64,000 nucleotides of DNA from Catenulispora sp. MAP5-51 (GCF_041261205.1 NZ_JBGCCH010000009.1:62001-126000), one strand, 5' to 3'; counted from the first letter of the stretch, positions 1 through 8,415 are shown. Translations and numbers: made by a program. The notes: generated by a model from the sequence alone, not told the origin.

Positions 1-483
1 GACAACCAAGGAGCACCGCTGCCGGACCGCGAACTCGTCCAGTTCCTGACCCTGTTCGTGGTGCTGGCGACCCTCATCGTCCAGGGCCTGACCCTGCCGC
101 CGTTGATCCGGCGGCTCGGCGTCGAGGCGAAGGACGAGGAGCGCGAGGACGCCTTCGCCTACTGCAGCGCGATGGGCACCGCCGCCAACGCGGGCCTGGC
201 GCGCCTGGACGAGCTGGAGGCCACGCTCCCCGACCCGGCCGTGGACCGGATGCGGGGCCAGGCGCAGTGGCGCGGCGAGCGGGCGAAGAAGTACGCGATG
301 CAGGTGGCCTCCGGCAGCCCGAGCGCCAGCGCGGCGGCGGTCGACGACGCGCGGCGCTCGATGCTGGACGCCGAGCGTGCGGCGATCGAGCATTTGCGGG
401 ACATGCGCGAGATCAACGACGACGTCTACCGGAGGGTCCTGCACCAGTTGGACCTCGAAGAGGCCTACATGGAGCGGCGATAG
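1..483 (+). CDS. Na+/H+ antiporter, CPA1/NhaP-like, C-terminal part
   Basis: The reading frame is open from the first base, so this is the 3' end of a gene that starts outside the window. The first visible residues form a hydrophobic segment ending in QGLTLPPLIRRLGV, which is typical of the last membrane helix of CPA1-type sodium/proton exchangers. About 115 residues of charged, helix-forming cytoplasmic tail follow, rich in Glu, Arg and Ala, as in bacterial NhaP-type exchangers with a regulatory tail. Only the final helix and the tail can be judged, so ion specificity is unknown. It converges with the NRAMP-type gene 16 bases downstream, without an obvious terminator hairpin. Confidence 0.8.
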   Translation, partial: DNQGAPLPDRELVQFLTLFVVLATLIVQGLTLPPLIRRLGVEAKDEEREDAFAYCSAMGTAANAGLARLDELEATLPDPAVDRMRGQAQWRGERAKKYAMQVASGSPSASAAAVDDARRSMLDAERAAIEHLRDMREINDDVYRRVLHQLDLEEAYMERR

Positions 484-499
484 CCGATCGGATGGTCAA

Positions 500-2152
500 T
501 CAGTGCCCGAGCATCATCGAGACCAGCTTGACCGCCACCAGCACCGTGGCCACCGCCAGGTAGGTCCGCAGGACGGCCAGCCCGACGCGCGTCCCGGCCG
601 AGAACCGCACCTGCCCGAGCTCCTTCAGCGGCGGCGTCCGCCAGTCGTCGCGTCCCGAGCGGTCGACGGCCACGGCCCCTGACACCCGGCCGGCTCGCAG
701 GGCCTTGACGCCCAGCCAGCCGCCGAACGCCAGCGCGACCAGCAGGCAGCCGGCGAGGATCGCCTCGATCTGCCCGGCGGTGATGTTCTGGTCCAGGACC
801 GAGCCGGTCAGCACCAGCGACAGCGCCACCAGAACCGCGATCACACCGCCGGTGAACACGGTGGTCTTGCGGCTGTTGACCCAGGGCCCGAGGACTTCCT
901 TGTCCACGCACAGCAGCAGCAGGTACACCGAGGCCGAGGGCAGCAGCACGCCGGCCAGCGCCTGGACCCCGACGGTCAGCACGCCCTGCACGTGGTCGCT
1001 GGCCACCAGCACGATGGTCGCGGCGAAGGCGATGATGCCGGCGTAGACCGCGTAGAAGCCCTTGGCCTGCTTCACGCCGCGGTGCAGGGAGTGGTTGATC
1101 TTCAGGCAGTCGCCCATCGCGTAGGCGGTGGACAGCGAGACCGCGAAGGCGCCGATGATCGAGGCGTCCAGCAGGGCCACCGCGAACATGTCGCCCAGGA
1201 CCCGGCCGCCGTAGACGGTCAGGCCGCGCGCCACGTCGGCGGCGTCGGTGAAGGAGCCGCCCAGGTGGGCCGCGGCCACCGCGCCCAGGCCGATCGTCGC
1301 CGCCGCGCCGACCACGACCACCACGATGCCCAGGCCCAGGTCGGCCTTCTCGTACTTCATGAAGCGCGGGGTGATGCGCTTGTCGATGACGTAGCTCTGC
1401 TGGAAGAACAGCTGCCAGGGCGCGACCGTGGTGCCCACGATGCCGATCACGACCAGCATCACGGTGGCCATCTGGCCCGAGCCGCCGGGCAGGACCGGGG
1501 TGACGAAGCCGTGCGCCATGGTGCCGGCGCTCGGGTGCGCCATGATCGAGATCGGGATCAGCAGCAGCGAGCCCACGCACAGCGTCAGCGCGATCCGCTC
1601 GAACCGCTGGAACGACCCGCTCATCGCGGCCGCCACGATGACCAGCGCGGCCATGATGACCGACGGCACCTTCGGCAGGCCCAGGTAGCTGGTCGCCAGC
1701 GTGATGCCGATGAATTCGGTGACCAGTGTCAGGGCATTGAGGATGAAGAGGTCGATGACGCTGAACGCGCCCCAGAACTTCCCGAAGCGCTCGAAGATGA
1801 GCCGGGCGTGCCCGACGCCGGTGACGGCGCCCAGGCGCAGCACCATCTCCTGGTTCACGTACAGGACCGGGACCAGCAGCAGGAGCGTCCACAGCAGCTT
1901 GGTGCCGTAGTCGTGGCCGGCCTGGCCGTAGGTCGCGAAGGCGCCGGCGTCGTTGTCGCCGACCATCACGATCAGCCCGGGGCCGACGATCGCCAGCAGG
2001 GTCTTGAGCTTGGCCGACAGGCCGGTGCGAGCGTCGTGGTCGCCGAGCTTGATGGTGCCGAACGCACCTTTGATGTCGCCGACGTGTGCGTCGTCAAGCA
2101 CTGCGCCGTGGTGCGTCTCGCGGATTTCGCTGTTCAGCGTGGCCGTGGTCAT
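500..2152 (-). CDS. NRAMP-family divalent metal transporter, probably the Mg2+-type (NRMT-like)
   Basis: This 550-residue protein has about 11 hydrophobic segments and the SLC11/NRAMP fold signature GPGLIVMVGD in the first helix. The family metal-site motif DPGN reads D68-A-G-A71 here, and the Met-Pro-His motif of helix 6 reads A244-P-W. The aspartate is kept, but the Asn and Met ligands that suit Mn2+/Fe2+ are lost. From what I recall of NRAMP-related magnesium transporters, such changes mark that branch. The M-box riboswitch in the leader independently supports magnesium as substrate. The start is an ATG preceded by GGGGGTG. The N-terminus of about 45 residues is polar and longer than in canonical members. 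Confidence 0.85.
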   Translation of the reverse strand: MTTATLNSEIRETHHGAVLDDAHVGDIKGAFGTIKLGDHDARTGLSAKLKTLLAIVGPGLIVMVGDNDAGAFATYGQAGHDYGTKLLWTLLLLVPVLYVNQEMVLRLGAVTGVGHARLIFERFGKFWGAFSVIDLFILNALTLVTEFIGITLATSYLGLPKVPSVIMAALVIVAAAMSGSFQRFERIALTLCVGSLLLIPISIMAHPSAGTMAHGFVTPVLPGGSGQMATVMLVVIGIVGTTVAPWQLFFQQSYVIDKRITPRFMKYEKADLGLGIVVVVVGAAATIGLGAVAAAHLGGSFTDAADVARGLTVYGGRVLGDMFAVALLDASIIGAFAVSLSTAYAMGDCLKINHSLHRGVKQAKGFYAVYAGIIAFAATIVLVASDHVQGVLTVGVQALAGVLLPSASVYLLLLCVDKEVLGPWVNSRKTTVFTGGVIAVLVALSLVLTGSVLDQNITAGQIEAILAGCLLVALAFGGWLGVKALRAGRVSGAVAVDRSGRDDWRTPPLKELGQVRFSAGTRVGLAVLRTYLAVATVLVAVKLVSMMLGH

Positions 2153-2524
2153 GGGAACACCCCCTGCTGCCGAGTAGGAGCGGCTGGTCGGGTGGCACGC
2201 GTCTGCCCCGCCGGCAGCGGTGGGGCCTGGTCGGGCCCCGGTGCGGCCGGGTGGTGGCAGAGATCTGGTGCGGGTTAACGCGCGCCGAGGAAAGGACGGT
2301 GGGCTGGGTTGTGCGCGATGAGGGGCCGACTGTGGCCCGACCTACTACCGGATTTCATCGCCAACCACCTCCCTGCCCGCCGCGGCGCCGCGGCGCCTGT
2401 GTCTTGCCCGGATCCGCCTTCGCGGCGGATCGGTCCTACTCGACACCTCGGGGAGGAATACCCGGGAGGGTCAGCGGCAGCCGCCATTCCACGGCAAAGC
2501 CACGACCAAGTCCCGGCCACCTCT
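2153..2524 (-). other. Long 5' leader between riboswitch and NRAMP-type gene
   Basis: About 370 bases separate the M-box aptamer from the transporter start codon. I see no convincing gene in it. Read on the minus strand it contains an 8-bp perfect hairpin with a 5-base loop (2411-2431) and a 14-base self-complementary GC block (2384-2397), either of which could serve as the switching part of the riboswitch. The open frames here have neither a supported start nor recognisable protein sequence. Confidence 0.5.
2411..2431 (-). terminator. Hairpin in riboswitch leader, possible attenuator
   Basis: On the minus strand GATCCGCC pairs perfectly with GGCGGATC around a GCGAA loop. It lies about 95 bases past the aptamer and before the transporter gene. 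No U-tract follows, which is common for actinobacterial terminators, so its role in premature termination is an inference. Confidence 0.4.
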
Positions 2525-2675
2525 CTCGTCAGAGCTTCGGCACTTCACGGCGTAGCGTCAGCTGCGCAGCCACTTGGGATCACCCCTTAAGCCGAGGAGA
2601 TCTGTCCTGATCCGGAGGGTCTCTCGACCGATGGGATCAGTGGCCTTTGTCCGTGAAGACGCCTCACCGAACGAG
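2525..2675 (-). promoter_or_regulatory. M-box (ykoK-type) magnesium riboswitch
   Basis: On the minus strand the RNA shows conserved M-box blocks in order: CUCGUUCGGUGAGGCG, GGCCACUGAUCCC, GGUCGAGAGACC, CUUAAGGGGUGAUCCCAAGUGG, GCCGUGAAGUGCCGAAGCUCU. It is closed by P1, with 2670-2675 (CUCGUU) pairing 2525-2530 (GACGAG). Spacing and order match the Rfam M-box layout as I know it. It senses Mg2+ and normally lowers expression of transporters when Mg2+ is plentiful. The only gene downstream on this strand is the NRAMP-type transporter. Confidence 0.93.
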
Positions 2676-2918
2676 GTGTCCTAACGGAAACAAAGGATCC
2701 TCTCGGGACGCGGGGCGTGTCAACTCGCCTCGTCACAGGTGGGTAACGATATGGCAACGGCGGCAACTTAATGGAGGGTGCCTCGCGTTTGCGGGTATCA
2801 GTGTTTACCTGTTGTGTGCTGGTGCGATCCGTCTGTGGGGTCCGGGAGCCGGATTTATTACAAACCCCGGGAGCGGCGCCGACGCTGTGTCTCGGGACGC
2901 CCCGCATAGCATGCAAGG

Positions 2919-3476
2919 ATGTTTAGAGAGCCGATCACTACGGCGCGCTTGGTGCTGAAACCCTTAGCGGAGTCCGACGCCGACGATATGGCGGGGGTAC
3001 TTGCTGCCCCTGAGCTCTATACGTTCATCGGAGGAGAGCCGCCGACGGTCGAGGGTCTGCGGGCCCGCTATGCGCGGCTGGCGGTAGGGCGTTCGCCCGA
3101 CGGTTCGCAAGAATGGGTGAACTGGATCGCCCGGCGCGTGGAGGACGGCGCGGCGGTCGGCACCGTGCAGGCGACGGTCGTCGACGACGGCGCGCGCGCC
3201 GACGTGGCGTGGGTGGTCGGCGCGGCGTGGCAGGGCCGCGGATACGCCGTCGAGGCGGCGTCGGCGCTGGTCGCCTGGCTGCGGGAGCGGGGCGTGGCGG
3301 AGATCGGCGCGAACATCCACCCCGGGCACGCGGCCTCGGCGCGGGTCGCCGAGCGGATCGGCCTGGCCCCGACCGGGGAGCTCGACGACGAGGGCGAGCA
3401 GATCTGGCGCGCGCAGGCGGGCACGCCGGGAGAGAAGCTGGACGAGGAACCCGAACGGACGGAGAAGACCCGGTGA
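2919..3476 (+). CDS. GNAT family N-acetyltransferase
   Basis: This 185-residue protein has the layout of RimJ/RimL-like acetyltransferases: TARLVLKPL at the N-terminus, a central beta-sheet region, and the acetyl-CoA pyrophosphate loop in GAAWQGRGYAVEAA (about residues 101-114). A HPGHAASARVAERIGL segment follows, matching the late GNAT helix that starts with a conserved Asn/His and ends at the substrate side. The last 25 residues are charged and probably disordered. Its stop overlaps the GTG start of methionine aminopeptidase (GTGA), so the two are translationally coupled. The acceptor substrate is unknown. A protein N-terminus would fit the neighbour but is only a guess. Confidence 0.85.
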   Translation: MFREPITTARLVLKPLAESDADDMAGVLAAPELYTFIGGEPPTVEGLRARYARLAVGRSPDGSQEWVNWIARRVEDGAAVGTVQATVVDDGARADVAWVVGAAWQGRGYAVEAASALVAWLRERGVAEIGANIHPGHAASARVAERIGLAPTGELDDEGEQIWRAQAGTPGEKLDEEPERTEKTR

Positions 3477-4240
3477 TCGAGCTGAAGACGCCGCAGGAGA
3501 TCGACAAGATGGCGGTCACCGGCCGGTTCGTGGGCGAGACCCTCGCCGAGCTGGCCGAGCTGGCCAAGCCCGGCCTGAACCTGATGGACCTGGAGCAGCG
3601 CGCCAGGCGCCGCGTCAAGGAGCGCGGCGCGGTCTCGTGCTACTGGGACTACGCGCCCTCCTTCGGCCGCGGCCCGTTCCGCAACGTCATCTGCCTGTCG
3701 GTGAACGACGCCGTCCTGCACGGCCTGCCGCACAAGTACACGCTGCGCGACGGCGACGTCCTGACCCTGGACTTCGCGGTGTCGATCGACGGCTGGGTCG
3801 CCGACGCGGCCCGCACGGTGATCGTCGGCACCGCCGACCCGGAGGACGCCCGCCTGGTCGAGTCCACCGGCGTCGCCCTGGAGGCCGCCATCGCCGCCGC
3901 GCTCCCGGGCAACAAGCTCGGCGACATCAGCGCGGCCATCCACGCGGTCGCGACCGAGTACGGCTACCCGGTCAACATGCAGTTCGGCGGCCACGGCCTG
4001 GGCCACACCATGCACGAGGACCCGCACGTGGCCAACGCCGGCCGGGCCGGCCGTGGCCTGGTCCTGCGCCCGGGGCTGACGCTGGCGCTGGAGCCGTGGT
4101 GGTCGGCCACCTCCAGCGAGATCTACACCGACCCCGACGGCTGGACGCTGCGCTTCCAGGACGGCTCGCGCGGCTCGCACTCGGAGCACACCATCGCGAT
4201 CACGGAGGAGGGCCCGCGGGTGCTGACGCGGGTGGACTGA
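3473..4240 (+). CDS. map: Methionine aminopeptidase, type I
   Basis: This 255-residue cytoplasmic enzyme removes the initiator methionine from nascent proteins. All five metal ligands of the pita-bread fold are visible: D100 (LTLDFAV), D111 (VADAART), H174 in GGHGLGHTMHEDP, E207 (LALEP) and E238 (HSEHT). The second active-site histidine is H181. The start is the GTG at 3473 because GGAG lies 8 bases upstream and it overlaps the preceding stop. The frame stays open further upstream, but that part is only a shadow of the acetyltransferase. The N-terminus has no zinc-finger or SH3-like extension. A perfect hairpin follows the stop. Confidence 0.95.
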   Translation: MIELKTPQEIDKMAVTGRFVGETLAELAELAKPGLNLMDLEQRARRRVKERGAVSCYWDYAPSFGRGPFRNVICLSVNDAVLHGLPHKYTLRDGDVLTLDFAVSIDGWVADAARTVIVGTADPEDARLVESTGVALEAAIAAALPGNKLGDISAAIHAVATEYGYPVNMQFGGHGLGHTMHEDPHVANAGRAGRGLVLRPGLTLALEPWWSATSSEIYTDPDGWTLRFQDGSRGSHSEHTIAITEEGPRVLTRVD

Positions 4241-4266
4241 CCGGCCGCGGCAGCGGGGGTCTCCAG

Positions 4267-4293
4267 AACGGCGCCGGTTCGACCGGCGCCGTT
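4267..4293. terminator. Bidirectional terminator hairpin
   Basis: AACGGCGCCGGT and ACCGGCGCCGTT form a perfect 12-bp stem around TCG. It sits between the ends of map and the convergent esterase gene and can serve both. Confidence 0.75.
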
Positions 4294-4318
4294 CGCGCGG
4301 GTCAGGCCAAGAACTTGA

Positions 4319-5587
4319 TCAAGCCAAGAACTCGACCTCGGGGAAGGCCGGCGAAGGCCGGTCGAGCAGGTGGTCGTCGTGCCCGCGGATGAAGCGGTCG
4401 AAGTACGCGCGCACGTAGGTCCGCGCGGCCAGCACCGACCGGACCGGGTCGATCGTGCCGATCAGCAGCTCCACCTGGCTCGGCGGGAAACCGACCGCGG
4501 CGGCGGCCTCGGGGACCAGGGACTGCAGGTCGGTGTAGGAGTTGTGCGCGGCGTCGGCGAGCCGGAGCAGCTTGTGCCAGCCGCGCAGGTGCGACCACGT
4601 CTGGACCCAGGTCGGGTCGTCGGTGAAGTCGTGCAGCTGCGAGCACATGAACAGGAACGGCCGGTTCAGCCCCGCCGCCAGCACCGGGCCGTACAAGGAG
4701 CCGTCGAGGTTGATCCCGGCGCGGATCCGGCGGTCGTCGAGCATCGCCCACGCGGTGGTGGCGCCGCCCATGGAGTGCCCGAACATCCCTACCCGGGACA
4801 GGTCCAGCACCTCTGCCAGGCCGTGCGGCAGCGCGCGGTGCTCCACGTCGGGATTGCAGCCGGCGGCGATCGCGTGCAGCTGGTCCAGGACGAACAGGGC
4901 GTCGGCGCTGCGCACGGAGACGGCTTCGGTGTTGATCGGCAGTGTGTCCGGCGGGATCGTGCGCGGTTCGACGCGGCCGTCCGGGAACTCCACTTCCGCG
5001 CTGTCGTGGGTGTGGTCGATGGTGACGACGACATAGCCGTGGCTGACGAGCTCCTCGGTGAGCGTGGTGCAGGTGTCGCGGTCCCCACCGGAGCCCGGAG
5101 AGAACAGCAGTACCGGACGCGGTCCGCCCCGCAGGTCGGCGGATGCGCCGTCATGGCCGTGCGTCCAGGGGACGGACAGGACGCCCGACGGGATCGCGTT
5201 GTCCTGGATGTACGCCGTCCACGCGTTGGCCGGCAGCCACGGCACGAGCGCGTGGCCCTCGACGTCGCGGGCCGGATACCAGATGCCGATCATCAGCTCG
5301 CGCGGCGGATGCGAGGGCACCCACGGGTCGCGGCGTGAACGGTCGATCAGGTGCAGGGCGACGTTCCCGACCTTGTGCGGGCCGGTCGGCGCGGGCAGCG
5401 TCAGCTGAACGGGGTCGGCGGACGCGGTCTCGGGCGCGGCGTCGGGAGCGGTGGCGGCGCGCGCCGGTGCGGCGACCAGCGTCGGGACGACGGTGCCGAG
5501 CCCGAGCGCGGCCAGGCCGGCCAGGGCGGCACGCCGCCCGGGCGCGAAGCCGGGCTGCGAGGCGGAGGACGAAGTGGTAGTCATCAC
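4319..5587 (-). CDS. Secreted alpha/beta hydrolase, PAF-acetylhydrolase/chlorophyllase-like
   Basis: This 422-residue protein has a Tat-type signal: an arginine pair in PGRRAALAGLAALGLG followed by an Ala-rich cleavage region near residue 44. The mature part is an alpha/beta hydrolase. The nucleophile elbow is GHSMGG, the likely acid is in INLDGSLYG, and the histidine is in DAAHNSYTD. VLLFSPGSGGDRD supplies the oxyanion region. This is the arrangement of platelet-activating-factor acetylhydrolase-like esterases. The natural ester is unknown. Two adjacent ATGs (5587 and 5584) are possible starts. It diverges from paaA with 124 bases between them, so the palindrome there might also affect it. 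Confidence 0.85.
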   Translation of the reverse strand: MMTTTSSSASQPGFAPGRRAALAGLAALGLGTVVPTLVAAPARAATAPDAAPETASADPVQLTLPAPTGPHKVGNVALHLIDRSRRDPWVPSHPPRELMIGIWYPARDVEGHALVPWLPANAWTAYIQDNAIPSGVLSVPWTHGHDGASADLRGGPRPVLLFSPGSGGDRDTCTTLTEELVSHGYVVVTIDHTHDSAEVEFPDGRVEPRTIPPDTLPINTEAVSVRSADALFVLDQLHAIAAGCNPDVEHRALPHGLAEVLDLSRVGMFGHSMGGATTAWAMLDDRRIRAGINLDGSLYGPVLAAGLNRPFLFMCSQLHDFTDDPTWVQTWSHLRGWHKLLRLADAAHNSYTDLQSLVPEAAAAVGFPPSQVELLIGTIDPVRSVLAARTYVRAYFDRFIRGHDDHLLDRPSPAFPEVEFLA

Positions 5588-5644
5588 AGAACTCTGATTT
5601 ACCAGACGGCGGCCCCGGCCGCGGTCCTCCGTGCGTCCTCCCTG

Positions 5645-5674
5645 TTGACACCGCCGCCATCCCGGCGGGACGAT
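5645..5674 (+). promoter_or_regulatory. Putative paa operon promoter
   Basis: A perfect TTGACA -35 box (5645-5650) is followed after 18 bases by GACGAT (5669-5674), a weak -10. It lies just upstream of the palindrome and about 40 bases before paaA, in keeping with a sigma-70 type promoter that an operator at 5679-5692 would block. Confidence 0.5.
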
Positions 5675-5678
5675 GGAA

Positions 5679-5692
5679 ACCGAACGTTCGGT
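5679..5692. promoter_or_regulatory. PaaR-like operator palindrome
   Basis: ACCGAACGTTCGGT is a perfect 14-bp palindrome 19 bases before the paaA start. It fits the core ACCGNNCGNNCGGT that I recall for the TetR-family phenylacetate repressor PaaR of Corynebacterium glutamicum. No paaR gene lies in this window. The effector would be expected to be phenylacetyl-CoA. Confidence 0.65.
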
Positions 5693-5711
5693 CGGTTGAG
5701 AGGTGGGTGCC

Positions 5712-6725
5712 GTGACGGCCCAGGCCAGGACGCAGGACGCGGCGGCAGCCGTGCCGGAGCTTCAGGAGCGCTTCGACGGGCTGATCGCCGCCGACGAGCG
5801 GATCGAGCCGCGGGACTGGATGCCCGAGGCCTACCGCAAGACGCTGGTGCGCCAGATCGCGCAGCACGCGCACTCCGAGATCATCGGGATGCAGCCGGAG
5901 GGCACCTGGATCACCCGGGCCCCCTCGCTGCGGCGCAAGGCGATCCTGCTGGCGAAGGTGCAGGACGAGGCCGGGCACGGCCTCTACCTCTACGCGGCGG
6001 CCGAGACCCTCGGCGTGGACCGCGCCGACCTGCTCGACGCGCTGCACACCGGCCGCCAGAAGTACTCCTCGATCTTCAACTACCCCACCCTGACCTGGGC
6101 CGACATCGGCGCCATCGGGTGGCTGGTGGACGGCGCGGCGATCATCAACCAGATCCCGCTCCAGCGCTGCTCCTACGGCCCCTACGCGCGGGCCATGGTG
6201 CGCATCTGCAAGGAGGAGTCCTTCCACCAGCGCCAGGGCTTCGAACTCCTGTACGACCTCGCGCACGGCACGCCCGAGCAGCACGCGATGGCCCAGGACG
6301 CGCTGGACCGCTGGTGGTGGCCCTCGCTGATGATGTTCGGCCCGCCGGACGCCGAGTCCTCGCACTCCGCGCAGTCCATGGCCTGGCGCATCAAGCGGCA
6401 CTCCAACGACGAGCTGCGCCAGCGCTTCGTCGACATCAGCGTCCCGCAGGCCGAGGCGCTGGGCCTGACCATCCCGGACCCGGACCTGCGGTGGAACGAG
6501 GAGCGCGGGCACCACGACTTCGGCGTGATCGACTGGACCGAGTTCCAGGAGATCCTCGCCGGCAACGGACCGTGCAACCGGCAGCGCGTCGCGACGCGCG
6601 TGCAGGCGCACGAGGACGGCGAATGGGTACGGCAGGCGGCGTTGGCATACGCGGCCAAGCACAGTAACGGTGAGCACAGTGACGGCAAGCACAGTGACGG
6701 CGAGAGGAACGTGGCGGCGGCATGA
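5712..6725 (+). CDS. paaA: 1,2-phenylacetyl-CoA epoxidase, catalytic subunit PaaA
   Basis: PaaA is the di-iron oxygenase subunit that epoxidises the aromatic ring of phenylacetyl-CoA with O2. The ferritin-like helices carry the metal-binding signatures [10 protein letters not shown] and [31 protein letters not shown] near the N-terminus is strongly typical of PaaA. I prefer the GTG at 5712, with GAGAGGTGG 7 bases upstream, over the GTG at 5703. The C-terminus has an odd tail of three similar HSxGxx units ending in ERNVAAA, not part of the fold. The stop overlaps the paaB ATG. It is the first gene of paaABCDE. Confidence 0.95.
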   Translation: MTAQARTQDAAAAVPELQERFDGLIAADERIEPRDWMPEAYRKTLVRQIAQHAHSEIIGMQPEGTWITRAPSLRRKAILLAKVQDEAGHGLYLYAAAETLGVDRADLLDALHTGRQKYSSIFNYPTLTWADIGAIGWLVDGAAIINQIPLQRCSYGPYARAMVRICKEESFHQRQGFELLYDLAHGTPEQHAMAQDALDRWWWPSLMMFGPPDAESSHSAQSMAWRIKRHSNDELRQRFVDISVPQAEALGLTIPDPDLRWNEERGHHDFGVIDWTEFQEILAGNGPCNRQRVATRVQAHEDGEWVRQAALAYAAKHSNGEHSDGKHSDGERNVAAA

Positions 6726-7006
6726 GTAGCGGTCTGCCTCTGTGGGAGGTCTTCATCCGCGGGCGGCGTGGGCTGTCGCATCAGCACGTCGGGAGCGTGC
6801 ACGCGTCGGACGCGGAGATGGCGCTGCGCAATGCGCGGGATCTCTATACGCGGCGCGGCGAAGGCGTCTCCATCTGGGTCGTCCCGGCCGCCGCGGTCTC
6901 CGCGTCCTCCCCGGACGAGAAGGAGCCGTTCTTCGACCCGGCCGCGGACAAGGTGTACCGGCATCCGACGTTCTACCGGATCCCGGAAGGCGTGAAGAAC
7001 CTGTGA
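6722..7006 (+). CDS. paaB: Phenylacetyl-CoA epoxidase subunit PaaB
   Basis: PaaB is a small, 94-residue structural subunit of the multicomponent epoxidase, needed to join PaaA-PaaC units. The protein starts [20 protein letters not shown] and contains the family stretch [19 protein letters not shown], followed by a conserved aromatic end ([14 protein letters not shown]). Both ends overlap neighbours (ATGA with paaA, GTGA with paaC), so the three subunits are translated in a coupled way. Confidence 0.95.
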   Translation: MSSGLPLWEVFIRGRRGLSHQHVGSVHASDAEMALRNARDLYTRRGEGVSIWVVPAAAVSASSPDEKEPFFDPAADKVYRHPTFYRIPEGVKNL

Positions 7007-7773
7007 CCGCCGTCACGGAATCCACTCCGTTGGTCGCGAAGTACGCGCTCCAGCTGGGCGACGACGCGCTGATCCTGTCGCACCGGCTGTCGGAGTGGTG
7101 CTCGCACTCCCCGGAGCTGGAGGAGGACGTCGCGCTGGCGAACCTCGCCCTGGACCTGCTGGGCCAGGCGCGGACGCTGCTGACGTACGCGGGCTCGCTG
7201 GAGGGCGCCGGGCGCTCCGAGGACGACCTGGCGTTCCTGCGCACGGAGCGGGACTTCCGCAACGTGCTGCTGGTGGAGCAGCCCAACGGCGACTTCGCGG
7301 TGACGATCGCCCGGCAGCTGTACTTCGCGACGTACCAGAGCGAGCTGTACGCCGCCCTGTGCGCCTCGACGGACCCCGAACTGGCCGCACTCGCCGCGAA
7401 GGCGGTGAAGGAGGTCGCGTACCACCGCGACCACGCGGTGCAGTGGACACTTCGCCTCGGCGACGGCACCGAGGAGAGCCACCGCCGGATGCAGGCGGCG
7501 CTGGACCAGCTGTGGCCGTACACGGCGGAGCTGTTCGCGTCGGACCCGGTGGTGGCGGCCCTGGCGGAGAGCGGTGTCGCGGTGGACCCGCGCACGCTGC
7601 GGCCCGCCTGGGAGGCGGCGGTGGCCGGCGTGGTCGAGGCCGCGACGCTGGCGATGCCGACCGACGGCTGGCAGCCGCGCGGCGGGCGCGAGGGGCGGCA
7701 CGGCGAGGGGTTCGGGTTGCTGCTGGGAGAGATGCAGGCTCTGCATCGGCAGTATCCCGGGGCTAGCTGGTAG
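7003..7773 (+). CDS. paaC: Phenylacetyl-CoA epoxidase subunit PaaC
   Basis: PaaC is the non-catalytic ferritin-like partner that forms the heterodimer with PaaA. The 256-residue protein has the family helices LGDDALILSHRLSEWCSHSPELEEDVALAN (given here as one block with positions about 17-46) and VAYHRDHAVQWTLRLGDGT. The true start is the GTG at 7003, which overlaps the paaB stop. The frame is open further upstream only as a shadow of paaB. The last helix ends LHRQYPGASW, as in other PaaC proteins. Confidence 0.93.
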   Translation: MTAVTESTPLVAKYALQLGDDALILSHRLSEWCSHSPELEEDVALANLALDLLGQARTLLTYAGSLEGAGRSEDDLAFLRTERDFRNVLLVEQPNGDFAVTIARQLYFATYQSELYAALCASTDPELAALAAKAVKEVAYHRDHAVQWTLRLGDGTEESHRRMQAALDQLWPYTAELFASDPVVAALAESGVAVDPRTLRPAWEAAVAGVVEAATLAMPTDGWQPRGGREGRHGEGFGLLLGEMQALHRQYPGASW

Positions 7774-7841
7774 CGAGCTGATTTTCGGATCGGTTCGGTC
7801 CGGTGGCGAACAGTGGCATGAGCGAGGCGGAGGTGGTGACG

Positions 7842-8381
7842 ATGGTGGTCGAGGAGCGTACGGCGCTCGATCTGGCGGAGCTGGAAGCCGCCGCATCAGC
7901 CGTGCCGGATCCGGAGCTGCCCGTGGTGACCCTCGGCGACCTGGGCATCGTCCGCGGCGTGGCGCTGCTCGACGACGGCGCGGTCGAAGTGCGCATCACC
8001 CCGACCTTCGTCGGCTGTCCCGCGACCGAGGCCATCGCCGCGGATGTGCGCGCGGCCGTCGGGGCCCGTGTGTCCGGCACCGAAGTGCGTACGCGCATGG
8101 TCATGTCGCCGCCCTGGTCCACCGACTGGATCAGCGAGGACGGCCGCCGCAAGCTCGCCGAGCACGGCATCGCGCCGCCGAGCGGCCGGGCCCGTGCTGC
8201 TCGTCCCGCCGGTCCGGTCGCGGTGACGATCGGGCTGCGTCGCGAGACCGAAACCCAGACCTGCCCCCATTGCGGCAGCACCGAGACGCGCGAGCTCAGC
8301 GCGTTCGGCAGCACGCCGTGCCAGTCCTTGCGTGCCTGCCGGGCGTGCGGGGAGCCCTTCGGGGCGATGAAGTCCCTTTGA
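7842..8381 (+). CDS. paaD: Phenylacetyl-CoA epoxidase maturation protein PaaD
   Basis: PaaD is a MIP18/DUF59-type protein thought to help assemble metal centres of the epoxidase system. The domain appears as VPDPELPVVTLGDLGIVRGV, with FVGCPATE carrying the conserved Cys. A C-terminal zinc ribbon follows (CPHCG and CRACG separated by about 20 residues). I choose the ATG at 7842 because GGCGGAGGT lies 7 bases upstream. In-frame GTG 7803 and ATG 7818 would add up to 13 residues without better signals. Three copies of AGTCCCTT lie across its stop codon (8370-8404). Confidence 0.9.
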   Translation: MVVEERTALDLAELEAAASAVPDPELPVVTLGDLGIVRGVALLDDGAVEVRITPTFVGCPATEAIAADVRAAVGARVSGTEVRTRMVMSPPWSTDWISEDGRRKLAEHGIAPPSGRARAARPAGPVAVTIGLRRETETQTCPHCGSTETRELSAFGSTPCQSLRACRACGEPFGAMKSL

Positions 8382-8415
8382 TCGAGTCCCTTCTCGAGTC
8401 CCTTGTGAGAGTGCT

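Noticed and set aside
465-1892. Second minus-strand frame over the NRAMP-type gene
   Set aside because: Out-of-frame shadow. The membrane protein frame has clear helices and family motifs.
2647-2958. Short open frames between the M-box and the first acetyltransferase
   Set aside because: Composition is unlike coding sequence here and they overlap the riboswitch or the promoter region.
8370-8404. Three copies of AGTCCCTT around the paaD stop
   Set aside because: Short, spaced and without symmetry. Probably small local duplication with no regulatory meaning.
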